Translations under genes and position numbers: made by a program
The notes under the pieces: model-generated
Seen by the model: the letters and a program-made list of their open reading frames with translations, nothing else
What the model was told of the DNA's origin: nothing
The model's database searches: none
Assembly: GCA_949358305.1 (NCBI GenBank)
Contig: OX442319.1
Location: forward strand, 1,116,001-1,180,000
Length of the DNA stretch: 64,000 bases
Direction of reading: 5' to 3'
From: Strigamia acuminata
Lineage: Eukaryota; Arthropoda; Chilopoda; Geophilomorpha; Linotaeniidae
In this document: positions 43,306 to 55,128 of the stretch, one piece after another
How the letters are laid out: every line of letters starts with the position of its first letter
Position numbering within the stretch: position 1 is the stretch's first letter

Positions 43306-44225
43306 TGAAAAAGCTTCGAGAAGGGCCCCATGCGGTTCATTCACTTCTTCGACATGTATTTCTTCGAAAATTTCAAAAAATGGTTCATTTGTTCGACAAT
43401 CAGTACTTCGAAACCAAATTCCTAGCTCCGCTTACAAGGGGGCTGCTTCTTCGACAATCATTTCTTCGACACAATTACTTCTTCGACATTCGGTTCTTCG
43501 ACACAATTACTTCTTCGACACAATTACTTCTTCGACATTCGGTTCTTCGACATAGTCACTTCTTCGACAATCGTCTTCGAAAACAGTTTCTTACTTTACG
43601 ATCTTTTATGTTACGTCGTACAAACGTAACAGTAACGTGTCGTCGTACAGGCACTATTTAAGCACGCCCGTTCTGTAGTTCAACATCATTCAGTTCCAGT
43701 TACGCAATGGCACAACTTGCGGTACCAGGATGTTATTGTTCACAACAGCCGAGAACTTAATACATTTAAGTGAGTGTGTAAGTGTTCTTAGTGATGGAAC
43801 TTTCCGGACTGTCCCAAGTAGAAGTAATTGTGTAGAAGAACCGAATGTCGAAGAAGTAATTGTGTCGAAGAACCGAATGTCGAAAAAGTAATTGTGTAGA
43901 AGAACCGAATGTCGAAGAAGTAATTGTGTCGAAGAACCGAATGTCGAAGAAGTAATTGTGTCGAAGAAATGATTGTCGAAGAAACAGCCCCCTTGTAAGC
44001 GGAGCTAGGAATTTAAAACATTTAAAACATTAAAACATTTACATTTTACTATCTACTTTAAAAAAAAAATTGAAATTTTGGGGGTCACTTCTCCGACAAT
44101 CACTTCTCGACAGGGTCATTTCTCCGACAAAAACCTGTCGAAGAAACAATCAATTCGAGAAGTGGCGTCGAACAAATGATTGTCGAAGAAGTGAAATTAG
44201 AACAACTGAACCCACCTCGGCCCCA
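43306..44225. mobile_element. Foldback element of TTCGACA modules
   Basis: Left arm 43320-43590: repeated CACTTCTTCGACA, CAATTACTTCTTCGACA and ATTCGGTTCTTCGACA. Right arm 43820-44200: the same modules inverted (TGTCGAAGAAGTAATTGTG). Both arms also share an exact block TAGCTCCGCTTACAAGGGGG in inverted positions, proving a folded structure. Outer ends share GGGGCC and a GGTTCA block. The centre (43600-43820) is unique sequence with promoter-like features. No transposase, no target duplication found. Confidence 0.8.
43655..43775 (+). promoter_or_regulatory. Promoter-like centre of the foldback
   Basis: TATTTAA at 43655, an arthropod-type initiator TTCAGTT at 43689 (37 bp on, slightly long), an ATG at 43707 opening an 18-codon frame (17 residues and a stop), and a perfect donor sequence GTGAGT at about 43770. 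Together they look like a core promoter and first exon. Confidence 0.4.
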
Positions 44226-44808
44226 TAGACCATACATCTGACAGACAGAGCCCCAGAAATAAAACAAAACATTTTACACGCTGCTTGTTTTGGTTTTATT
44301 TTACAAAAAAAATGCTCAGAGCCCCCAAATATACAGAGTAATGCCCATTGAACAGAAGCAGAAGTCACCCCTTGCACCTTACTGTTTTTTCTCAGGATAT
44401 ATAAATAACTTAGGAGACCTGTTTTCATGTTGTAAAAACTACTGTAGCGTTTCCAAAAGAAACTCAGTTCGTTCTTTGTTTATCCGCCGGGGTCGCACGG
44501 TTTTACGAATTTGCACCTGTCACCGCGATATGCTAAAATCTGAGTATTGTATTGTTTTAATATCATTGTTCTCACTTAAATAAAATTTCACTGTTTAAAT
44601 CCAATTAAAAATACAAGTTCGAGTTGCTACCACAACATATGTCAAATAGTTTGCCTGTCCAAACAAGCATTCTCGTACACTTCTTTGCTGCAGTGCAGTG
44701 ACGAAGAAAAGGGTGCAGGATAAGAGAAATATCCGATTACACAAGTCTGTTGCTTTTCTATATCATCCACCGTTGCTATGGCGATGCAACGGCTCGCTCT
44801 CTCTCACT
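44226..44808. other. Non-coding stretch
   Basis: No gene recognised. Confidence 0.45.
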
Positions 44809-44971
44809 CAGTGGCGTAACAAGACATCAATGGGACGTGTGCAAGTTAGATGATACTCCAAAAACCTAAAAAAAAAAAAAAAGGTCACTTTTCATCCTCA
44901 GTGGACCTCTTAAGTTATTTTCGTGGGCCCGTGTGCAGGCACGCGCTGCACCCCCGATTGCTACGCCACTG
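44809..44971. mobile_element. hAT (Tip100-like) MITE, 163 bp
   Basis: Ends CAGTGGCGTAAC and GCTACGCCACTG, the Tip100/Zaphod type of hAT terminus. It is flanked by an identical 12 bases CTCTCTCTCACT on both sides; hAT elements duplicate 8 bp, and the extra four are explained by the CT repeat at the target. Confidence 0.88.
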
Positions 44972-45063
44972 CTCTCTCTCACTTGCAAGCCCACTTGTTA
45001 CAATTTTCCTACGCAAAGAAAAACACCCAAGCAAGTCAAAGGCCAGTAAATTACAAACACTAG

Positions 45064-45684
45064 AGTAATCAATATTTAACTTGAGATTTTAAAAACTACT
45101 TGTATAAAAAATGTACAAGTTTATATTTTTTAATTTAGAAAGTGTACTTGCAATTTGCATTTACTAGTACGTATAAGGACAAGTGCAAAAATAAAATTGT
45201 AGTGTGCAGAGGAGACAAGTTGAAATCGAATTTTCAAATAAGCAGCAGTCCAAATTTAATTTCTGCGAGCTGTTGCTATAAAATTGGTCGTTTGTCAAAG
45301 ATCTTTTGTTGTCAAGTCTTTTGTCACATTTCCTGATAATTAGATTTGAATGGTGTTTACACCTTTACTGTATCGACGCAGCGTTGTGTGCGAGTTGCCA
45401 TTCTTCATTGCGCTAATCTGGTGAGAAGTTGGAGCCAATCACACAGGGCCAAAGCAAATGCGATTAAACAGAGGACATGCTCTGATGTCACTAGGCGAGT
45501 ATAAACTACCAACTTTTATACAACTCACTACACACATTAAATGATTTACACCTGCATAGAGAGAGACACTTACCGTATTTAATTCAGGTTTTGAGAATTA
45601 ATTTATTTAATTGAGATTGACAAAAACAACAAAAAATAAACCAAACCTGTTAATATAAAAGAAAGAGTTTTTTGTTAAAGCAAA
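45064..45684. other. Non-coding stretch with TATA-like site
   Basis: GCCAATCA at about 45434 and TATAAA at about 45501 are spaced like CCAAT and TATA boxes, but no coding exon follows on the plus strand. Otherwise empty. Confidence 0.35.
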
Positions 45685-46502
45685 ATGGTCAAAAATTGGA
45701 TTTTTGATAAAAAAAATTGGATTTTTGATAAAAAAAATTGGATTTTTGATAAAAAAAAATTGGATTTTTGATTAAAAAAATTGGATTTTTGATAAAAAAA
45801 ATTGGATTTTTGATTTAAAAAAAATTGGATTTTTGATCGAAAAATTGGATTTTTGATCGAAAAATTGGATTTTTGATCAAAAAGTTGGATTTTTGATCAA
45901 AAAATTGGATTTTTGATCAAAAAGTTGGATTTTTGATCAAAAAATTGGATAAATTGGATTTTTGATCAAAAAATTGGAAAAATTGGATTTTTGATCAAAA
46001 AATTGGATAAATTGGATTTTTGATCAAAAAATTGAATTTTTGATCAAAAAATTGAATTTTTGATCAAAAAATTGAATTTTTGATCAAAAAATTGAATTTT
46101 TGATCAAAAAATTGGATTTTTGATCAAAAAATTGGATTTTTGATCAAAAAATTGGATTTTTGATCAAAAAATTGGATTTTTGATCAAAAAAATGAATTTT
46201 TGATCAAAAAATTGAATTTTTGATCAAAAAATTGGATTTTTGATCAAAAAATTGGATTTTTGATCAAAAAATTGGATTTTTGATCAAAAAATTGGATTTT
46301 TGATCAAAAAATTGGATTTTTGATCAAAAAATTGGATTTTTGATCAAAAAATTGGATTTTTGATCAAAAAATTGGATTTTTGATCAAAAAATTGGATTTT
46401 TGATCAAAAAATTGGATTTTTGATCAAAAAATTGGATTTTTGATCAAAAAATTGGATTTTTGATCAAAAAATTGGATTTTTGATCAAAAAATTGGATTTT
46501 TT
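45685..46502. repeat. 20-bp A-tract satellite
   Basis: About forty copies of ATTGGATTTTTGATCAAAAA. Copies at 46150-46500 are almost identical; the left end is more variable, with longer A runs. Each unit holds the 14-base palindrome TTTTTGATCAAAAA. Confidence 0.95.
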
Positions 46503-46639
46503 AAAAAAAATAACTCACACGGTCGGGCCGAAAACGGTGTCGCCAAAACAAAGTCGCCGAAACGGTATCGACGAAACGATGTTGTAAAGAAAAAGTTATT
46601 TTTTAAGATTTTTTCGCACGGTCATGGCAGTCAAGAAAA

Positions 46640-46730
46640 ATGTGCGGTAATAGTGCACTCTGGCGGGGATTTCAAGCTAAAGCCTTTATCAAAAATTTTG
46701 TATTTTTATATTTACTTGTTTTTTCACTCA
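46640..46730. repeat. Dispersed repeat, copy B
   Basis: Relative of 6590-6680. Preceded (46520-46585) by four modules of the type GTCGCCGAAACGG. Confidence 0.55.
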
Positions 46731-47020
46731 CCGTAACAAACATTTGTAACACGTGGGAAGTGATAACAGCGAAACAATGCAGATAAGATAAAGCAGTATC
46801 TTAGATTTTGATTGGTAAATAGAAAAAGTAAAAAAAAATATGGAGTATGATGAATTTATCTACGCGAGGATTGCAATTGGGGGAGCTGAGCGGATGAGTA
46901 GGCGCAGCAGTGAAGCCAAGGCCAGCCATTCTCTATTTGTTTGTTTATTTGTTTGTTGTAGAAAATAGAGAAAACTTGATTAGATGCAAGTAATTGTTGG
47001 ACAATTCTTGCAGAATTGAT

Positions 47021-47026
47021 TTTATT
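47021..47026 (-). terminator. Polyadenylation signal of the KLHL10-like gene
   Basis: AATAAA on the minus strand about 100 bases after the KLHL10 stop codon. Confidence 0.55.
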
Positions 47027-47123
47027 TTGCGATTTTTAATTTTACATAGGCTTTTTCGGGATGGTTTAAAGTCTAGCCTAAAGTTCATCGAAAAGATCAT
47101 AAGTATATGAAAACAAGAAAATT

Positions 47124-50100
47124 TTAAGGCCTTGGATCTTGGTGGAGAGCGAGCAATTTTTGCCGCTTTTCTTCCATCAGCCTTTCCCGGTGCTTGTGGA
47201 TGTAATCACGAACATTGGGTAATCCCATTATAACACATGCGCTCAGAGCACTCCGATAGATGTTCATGTCAGTAGCTTCATACCATTCATTCGTTTTGTC
47301 GTCATAACATTCTACATGAAAGATTGTAGTCACACCATTGAATCCTCCAATCGCGAATATCATGTCATCAATTAACTGGAGAAAATAGAAAATCAAACAA
47401 TCTTTTTGAGCTTTCAAACACATGACACAATTTTCTGCGAATCCTCATTTTTCGTTTTTTTAAAAATCAAAATTCGCAGAAACACCACTATCACAACCTA
47501 GAGCAATAAATTTGTTCTATCAAACCTATTTTATCTTATTAAACATACACCAATTGCAAAATTACTCCGTGGGTTGTACATGTCTGGTATAGGTGACCAA
47601 GAGTTGTTTGCTGGGTTATACCGTTCTGCACTACACATTCTGGAAATTCCGTTGAAACCACCTGCCAAAAGAATAGATAGACATTTTATTTTCAACGAAG
47701 TTGATCAACTTCAACACTGATCTCAAACAAATCCTTGCTGCAGCCATTGAAATGTCACATTCAAAGAAGAAATTTTGTAAATTTATCGTCTTCTAGTCTT
47801 CTACTGGTAGTCTGGACTCAAACCCAAACATTTGTGTGGCCCGAGCCCGACCTATGCCAGTTTATTGCCTTATTATTTTGTTAATTTTCTCATCCAAACA
47901 GTACATGTAGTACATAACCAACGATCGAAATCGAAATCCCCTTTCTCAGAGTAAGCAAAAATTTCGTAGAAATCAGTAAGAAATACAGATTCCAACAGTG
48001 TAAACAATGAAATACAAGTATAGTATTACCAATAGCGTATATATTGCTGTGGTATGCAATACATGATACGCCACTCCTGCGATTTCTCATTGGAGCAATC
48101 ATGGTCCATTGATTCACTTCAGGGTCATACACTTCAGCAGTATTCATGCACTCTTGTCCATTAAATCCACCCATAATATATATCTTGTTTAGACATGTAG
48201 TAGCACTGGCATCGCTACGTTGAACGTTCATAGGTGCAATTAAACTCCACTGAAAGTAATAAACTTGACATTACACAGTTCTTACTGAGAAAAAATAAAC
48301 GGAAAGGAAAGGCAAGGAACCTGATTAGTTGTATTATTATATTTCTCTGCTGTATTCTGTCGATGATGGCCATCATATCCTCCCATGGCATATATGATTT
48401 CATTTAAAGTAGCGACACTAACGTAACACCTATCAGAACAAATTAAAAAATAAAAACATTTCCTTCGTTCAATTTCGTTATGTTCGCACTGCAACTACAA
48501 GTAGGTTTCTCATCCACATTTGAAAATACACGAGAAAAAATCAGAGAAAAAATGAGGAGGCATTTTACGAACATTTAAGAAAGATCGTCCTTGTAGCTAA
48601 CAATGATTCAATTCACTCAACACACGGTACTGCAGAGTGGACCTCAAGTGTCTGTCATTAACCATCTACACTACAAGTGCCAAAATATTGGAATAATCCA
48701 CGAGTTTAAATCATACTGCATAGATGTCTGCATTAAAAAAATTAATTGCCTCTTCTTTTTCTAATTTTTGAGCCATAAAATCCACACATCTTTGGACAAT
48801 ATTTGGGGGGTTAGTAGCTGCAGCACATCTGTGCGATCCTAGGTGACTTGAGACAAGTTTGGCTACAATTTTTTTACCAAAATAGCTTCCCATAGATTTG
48901 ATGGCTCAAAGATTAAAAACAGTCAATAGAGTAAAAAGAAGAGTCAACAATTATTTCTTCATGCAAACATGTGATTTAAACTCGTGTAGAGACAGACCTA
49001 TTTGTCGATTATTCCAATATTTTGGTTCTAAAATGACATTATTTTGGAAAAAGCAATGTGCTTTTAACTTTTTTAGTAATTACTATTTTCAACTTTTCTT
49101 CAGTGGAAATAGAAAAGTGCACCCCATGTAAATGTTTTTCAATGTTTTTAGATTTTCATTCGGCCAAGAAGTGTTTTTTGGATTTCAAACGACTCACACA
49201 GACTTAAACATTGATTATTCCAATATTTTGGCTCGCATTAGTATATTAAATGTTTTCGTTAGTGGCCTCGGCCCACCCAGAAAACCTATCCTGAACTCCC
49301 AGTGGGTGCACGCAACACCGGTTAAGAAATGCTGCTACAGAGTACAGACCAACAGCCCTGGCGCCTCATTCATAACATTCTATCCAACACACTTATGGAC
49401 AGTTTTTTCTGTGAATGAATGAACTCAAATAAATAATTTTGAAGACAAATTTGTCAGCTTGGTAAGGGAAGGAAATTCTCAAAAGAATGCTGCAACATTG
49501 ATTGGGTTACAAGTATTTGGCTCAAACATAAAATAAAATTATGGGTTTAATATTTTAAAACATCCAAGATAAGAGTCAAACAGAAATATGAATGGAAGAA
49601 GAGCGGAGTTGATTTTTCTGACCAAACGGCAAGAAATAACTTATATTGAATGAAAAAACAAAACACACGTGTTTGAAACACATTTGATTGTTAGTCTTAT
49701 GCCGGATGGATGGATGGATGGATGGGTGGATTAAGGAGATGGAGTCGAGACAGGAAAATGCTGACCATCATCAAGCAATCGAGGGGTCAGTTCCAGTGAC
49801 GACATCAAAATCAAAATTAAAATCAAAATCTGAGACCATACGAATGGTTCCTGTACCGATGGTTTCGGTGCCAGTAAATGCGGGAAAAATGACTGTACAG
49901 AACACTCAAGTTCCTGTTGACACAATACTAGGTGGCCTTGCCAAGATAAATATTAATAACTTATATGATTTGTAAAATCTAGGAATTAATTTCAAAGTAT
50001 TTGTGAGAAATCTAAATACTAAATGATCTCATGTAATCTCAAAAGCAATAAACAATTTTGAACGAGCAATTTAATCGTTACTCTCAAATCGAATGATATC

Positions 50101-51608
50101 TATCTATCTATCTATCATCCGCATTGTAGATTGTAGATGCAAAAGAAAAATTGGTTGAAATGTGAACAAGATTAAAAAGATATAAAGTTAAAATATAAAA
50201 TATAAAACCTTCGAGCATTCATTGGTGCTACTTCCCGCCATTCTTTACTGACAGCATTGAAGCATCGACAACTGTTAAAGTAATCCATACCGTCAAATCC
50301 GCCTATCACGTAAATGTTGAATTTAATAACGGCGCAGCCATGATAAGCACGAGGACCAGCAGGATCTACTTCCGGTACCTGCATTTCAATGTTTAAAACT
50401 AATATTTGTCGATTGAAGAAATTATCACTTGTATTATCACTTTTATCCAGCGATCAGCTCTTGTATCATACGTTTCTATCATGTTAGTTGGACTTCCACC
50501 ACTCCATCCACCAATTACAAACATAATCTCGTGGGGAACTCTCGGTCTTGCAAGTTCCGGAGTGGGAACTTCACCATCTTTTTGTGTAATCATTTCCAAG
50601 TCATAAAGAAATTTTAACGTTTCTATGACCAATGGCCTGCAATTGTCATTCTCTTGAACGTAAAGATGGTTTTTCACTTTTTCAATAAAATATTGAGTAT
50701 CCAGTAAACCTAGTCGAATCTGCAATTCATCAATTAATTCATCAATTAATTCACTTAATTTATTTATGTCTTAATTTATCATTTCTAAATTATATATAAC
50801 AACCTGTTCCATCAACACTACTATATGCTGTTTTCGTGCTGCAGGATCTTCATCTATCCAGCGAATAACTGCTTCCCACACTATATCTTCATTCCTTACA
50901 TTTAAGTCGTCTGCACCAAACACGGCTACTACTTCTTGCAGCGGTAACTCCATTAATTCTTCACTGTGTTCAGCTACCTAGGTCAAACAAAAAACAAACA
51001 CATATATCAAGATTTCAGTGTAAAATATTAACAAAAATAACAAGAATAATGAATTCAATAATTACTAAAAATGAAATAATAGAATAAAATGTGTGATGGG
51101 CTTAATTCGTAATAAACTCGTTATTTTACAATTTCTCACTCACTTCACTAAAATTGCGCATGATAAAATTTTGCGATTCTTTTTCCATTTCCTTACAAAA
51201 GTGCAGTTTGGCAAAATTCCTGATTCCTATACAATTTTCGGGACACAGTTGTTCGATTAAGTAATCACAACAATCCTTGAGTAGACCTAAAACGTGAAAT
51301 TGATCGGCGGCAGGTAAAAGATCAATCACGTTGTAAACGGTGATGGGCACTGCTCGTGTATAAGCATACTGGATAATCAGTCCTAGCATTTCAGCGGAAA
51401 TGCCGGGGATCATCACATTAGTTCTTTCGCCAATGTTTAACGTGCTAGTGAACAGTGCACGAAAGTAAGGACTACACGCTGAGAGGATAGCACGGTGCAC
51501 AACAAACTGAATGCCGTCGTCTGTTCGTATTATGGCGTCACATAATAAACCATCCCGACGCATTTCGTTGAGTATATTCATTGCTTGTAAACTCATTGTT
51601 CGCTCCAT
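47124..51608 (-). CDS. KLHL10: Kelch-like protein 10
   Basis: Eight coding exons with GT-AG borders and matching phases: 51144-51608, 50804-50977, 50441-50719, 50209-50378, 48321-48429, 48030-48249, 47549-47661, 47124-47375; 593 residues, close to human KLHL10 (608). Start chosen at MERTMSLQAMNILNEM, which aligns with the KLHL10 N-terminus; the frame is open 16 codons upstream without ATG. BTB domain (about 25-140, DAIIRTDDGIQFVVHRAIL), BACK domain (about 145-260), then six kelch repeats with paired Gly (FVIGGWSGGSPTN, YVIGGFDGMDYFN, YAMGGYDG, YIMGGFNG, YAIGGFNG, FAIGGFNG) and conserved Arg-Tyr/Trp. Family role: substrate adaptor of a cullin-3 ubiquitin ligase, needed in spermatids. The fourth intron is the longest (1.8 kb) and holds a small foldback. 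No lesion seen. Confidence 0.93.
48680..49025. mobile_element. Foldback in intron 4 of KLHL10
   Basis: CCAAAATATTGGAATAATC followed by ACGAGTTTAAATCA at the left recurs inverted at the right (48972-49025). A short minus-strand frame between the arms has no recognised family. Probably an old MITE. Confidence 0.5.
49700..49725. repeat. GGAT microsatellite
   Basis: Six GGAT units in intron 4 of KLHL10; a CTAT microsatellite lies at 50099-50116. Confidence 0.85.
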
Positions 51609-51661
51609 CCTTTCGCACACTGGGCAGGCCAATAAGATATTGGTCCAGTAGACCACGCATT

Positions 51662-52594
51662 ATGCGCGGCCCCATGGCCTAGGCCATCGGTGCTGACATC
51701 AAAAAACACATCACGATCACAGGCTGTCCGATGAAGGCTATGCCTAAAATTGAAAACTCAAAACATTCAAAACTCAAACCATTCATATTACCAGCTAAAT
51801 TGCTTTTTTTATATATAGTATCTTTAGAATAATATTAAATCAATGCAGTCGTGCGTATAAACTGTATAAATATGTCACGAAATAGTACTTTGCATTACTA
51901 GTACAGTACGTAATCGATTGGAAGTCAAATTTTTATTTTTTTAATTCTTTTAACATTTGTCGTAGGCAAAAAATAGATAGTTATTAGATATTATTGCGTC
52001 TAAAAATGAGTATTTTAGTTCTCGATTGGTTCATATTTACACAATTCGTATCTTATTCATCGAGTAATTTCTACTTGTTTTACTTACCTTCTAAGCCTAA
52101 GTCGCACGTCCTGTGTTTGGCATTGTTTCTTTATGCCACCAGATTACGTTCAACAATGGCATTTTTACGTCTGCCTACCTGGTGTTGCATTTGGATCGGA
52201 TGGCGGAATATTTTCAATTTCGATTCCACTGGCAAGTTGTAAAGCATCAAAATTTAATTTTTTTTTCCCCTCAAAATTATTAAAAAAAAAAAAAAAAAAA
52301 CACACATTTATCACTCTTTATTTTTCTCAATTTTTTTTTACTTGTTTTTATTGCTAAATGAGGATCACAGCTGCTTGAAAATTGATAAGCGCGACCTGGA
52401 CCTAATTGGTGATGGCTAAATTGGCGATTTATTAAATCGCTCCATAATTGCCAAGAGCAAGAGCCTTATTTGGCGCCAAATAGAAATTTATGCAATAAAG
52501 TTAACTTTTATCTTGGATCAAATTTGCGATGTGTAATTATTTAAAGATTGTGGAATTCATATTGGCAACGTGATACATATGTGATTTGTTCGTA
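51662..52594. other. Region upstream of KLHL10
   Basis: Must contain the KLHL10 promoter and perhaps a 5' UTR exon (minus strand), but no motif could be fixed. A poly-A run lies near 52280-52300. Confidence 0.45.
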
Positions 52595-52680
52595 ATACGT
52601 GATACGTGACATGCACAAATTGTTCAGATATATGCGTACGGTACGGTATATAATATATGCACATATACAGTACTAGTATA

Positions 52681-53577
52681 CAGGATGGTCAGAAAGTCTG
52701 GTTCTATGTAAATAATTCTGAAACAGTTCTAGATGTTGATTCAGCAAAATTATTGTAAAGGTAGTATGTCGGGGGAAATCCAATTATGACATCCAATTTG
52801 ACCTCTGAGTTTATCTTCAAGGTTATCCATATTGTAACTCGAGAACCATGACAGATAAAGCAAAAAGATGTATTAGAAAGTTGTAGAGCATCATCCAATT
52901 AGTCTAGAACCGTTCTTAAAAAAATTATTTCTTACTGAAAAGTTTTGAGAAAAAAGGTCTGAAACATTAGTCTACTCAGCGTCGTAACTCAGCTTTGTAA
53001 CCTAAAACTCAGGGCCGTTTCGACCTATGAGGCGAAGAGGCGGCCGCCAGGTGGCCATGCCTTGGTAAAGTGACGTACCACGGCATGGCCACCTGGCGGC
53101 CGCCTCTTCGCCTCATAGGTCGAAACGGCCCTGCTAAAACTATTGGGGCAACCAAGCTAATCCTCAATTAGGACACTTTATTTGGTCATACTTGTAAGTG
53201 GAAGAGAGGAAACACTAAAGAAAAGAAATAATTTATTTTGGAAATACATTCCAACATGATAGTTTTAGGTTACAAAGCTGAGTAGACTAACATTTCAAAC
53301 CTTTTTTTCTCAAAACTTTTCGGTAAGAGATAATTTTTTTAAGAACAGTTCTAAACTAATTAGATGGCCCTCTACAACTTTCTAATTCACTTTTTCTCTC
53401 TATCTGTCACGGTTCTAGAGTTACAATATGGATGACCTTGAAGATGACCTCTGAGGTCAAGTTGAATGTCATAATTGGATTTCCTCCGACATACTACCCT
53501 TACAATCATTTTGCTGAATCAACATCTAGAACAGTTTGGGAATTATTTACATAGAACCAGACTTTCTGACCACCCTG
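52681..53577. mobile_element. MITE with long inverted repeats (TA target)
   Basis: Ends CAGGATGGTCAGAAAGTCTG and CAGACTTTCTGACCACCCTG flanked by TA. The arms extend about 320 bp with good match, as in Tc1/mariner MITEs. Copy 2 of the duplication has no insertion at this place, giving an empty site. A second MITE is nested in the loop. Confidence 0.9.
53010..53133. mobile_element. hAT-type MITE that is a perfect hairpin
   Basis: Two 52-base arms that are perfect complements (starting CAGGGCCGTTTCGACC), separated by a 20-base loop. Flanked by an exact 8-bp duplication CTAAAACT (53002-53009, 53134-53141), as in hAT elements. Confidence 0.95.
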
Positions 53578-53617
53578 TATATGTACATATGCAGATACCA
53601 ATATACAAAAGGTGCGT

Positions 53618-54660
53618 TTCATAATTATAAATCCACCCACAAATTCTGTGTTACAGCCAAAAAATCTTCCCAACAATAAATTTCTTTATTCTGTTTGATT
53701 ATAAAATTTGTTTTTACAAGATTTAAAGAAGTTTACGTTGAAAGGAATTTTTTTTTTTATATTGTTATAGCAAAAGTTTAATTTTTAGGTGTTGCATAAT
53801 TATAAATCCACATTTGGTTTCTATTAAATTTTTTATTTTCAATAACCTATTGAACCACCTTTTTTTTTAATAACATTAATCATTCCATTGTGCATGGAAT
53901 TGACTAGATTTTGCATTGTCTCAGTTGAAATTTCTTCCAATTTCACCATAATTGCCAGTTTTAACTCAACTGATTCATATTGCTTTCCTCCTTGATATAC
54001 TGATCTGGCAAGTATTCCCCATAGTTTTTCTATGGGATTTTAGTCAGGTGAACATGCTGGCCCCTCCATTACTTGCACTCCATTGTCCAAAAACCACTGA
54101 AATGTTGTTCGGGCATTGTCCTGTTGAAATTCCCAAAATGGGCCACCAATTTGCTCTCCAAATGGCATAAGTTGTTCGCCAAGCAACTGTTGGTATGTTT
54201 CGACCACTGACAAAGGCAATATTACTTTTACCATTCCATCCAAACGCTGCCCAAATAATAACCAATCCTCCACCTTGCTGACGTTTTGAAAAAATCTGTT
54301 TGTCTTTGCGTAAATCGTGCCAGTAATACTGCCATCCATCTGGGCCATCCAAATTAAACTTTTTTTCATCACTGAACACTACTTTATGCCATTCCTTCTG
54401 CCAACACATTTTATCCTTTGCAAATTCCACTATTTTCACCTTGTGTCTTGGTTTCAGAGATGGAGTGGTTTTTCTCTTCTTGTACAGTAAGTGTTGACAG
54501 TTGCTCACAACTCTGGGGAGTGTTGATTTTGAAACATTAATGTCTGGACGCTTTGATAACTACCCTAGGGTCACATTCGAATTGGAAATTTCACGTAAAG
54601 TTGCTCGTTTCTGGCGGTCTTGTAGCTTTGATCGTCAACCACTGTGAATTTTGGTGCCAT
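53618..54660 (-). mobile_element. Tc1-like element relic, copy 1
   Basis: CATAATTATAAATCCAC at 53620 and again at 53795 in the same orientation forms the direct-repeat end of a Tc1-like (IR/DR) element. The transposase is on the minus strand; the opposite end was not found. Confidence 0.75.
53839..54640 (-). pseudogene. Tc1-like transposase, damaged
   Basis: Recognisable over most of its length: HTH region (RQKRATLREIS, INVSKSTLPRVV), catalytic VFSDEKKFNLDGPDGW (first Asp), FWEFQQDNA (second Asp), ACSPD then NPIEKLWG (third acid), and a C-terminal tail ending in a TGA at 53839. Broken by in-frame stops in the N-terminal part and between ACSPD and NPIE, and by at least one frameshift after FVSGR. 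A DDE transposase of the Tc1/mariner superfamily; not functional. Confidence 0.85.
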
Positions 54661-55128
54661 ATTTGTCTCTCAACCTTACATAGCCGCGATGGCTTCCACC
54701 CTCACTCTGCTTCCAACACATTTGAAACGGTGGCAGGATTTGAACAGGATTCTGATTCGAAGACCTGTGAGTGGGAGGAGATCGGAAGAAGCAGCGATTA
54801 CGCAGAATTAGGCACTTAGCTCCAGAAGAGCATGCTTTGGCCATTGAGTTGGTTGAGCTGTTGAAAGCAGCGGTCGAAAACAGCACACGGTAAAACGCCG
54901 AACGGGTCAAACCAGGTGCCCGTCTGCCCTAACAAATTAACGTATTTTTTTTTTCTTGGAGTGGTTAGCAAAAGTCGTGGCCGAACCAAAAGTCAAGGCC
55001 GATGCTCATCTCGGGGCCGACTTCCGTCTCGGGACTTACAATGACTTTTGGTTGTTTAGACATATATTTTTTTGGCCACTCATGCCTTCACCGGTCGTTC
55101 GGGCGGGCTGGCGGGCAGCAAAAAAATT

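Noticed and set aside
44771-44795. RFX X-box-like palindrome GTTGC...GCAAC
   Set aside because: The spacer is too long for the X-box consensus and no gene starts nearby.
45685-46502. CRISPR-like regular array
   Set aside because: Units are contiguous 20-mers without spacers, in a eukaryotic genome: a satellite.
54553-54910. Plus- and minus-strand frames shared by 61833-62142
   Set aside because: Shared only because of the segmental duplication; they overlap the N-terminal part of the Tc1 relic and contain no domain of their own.
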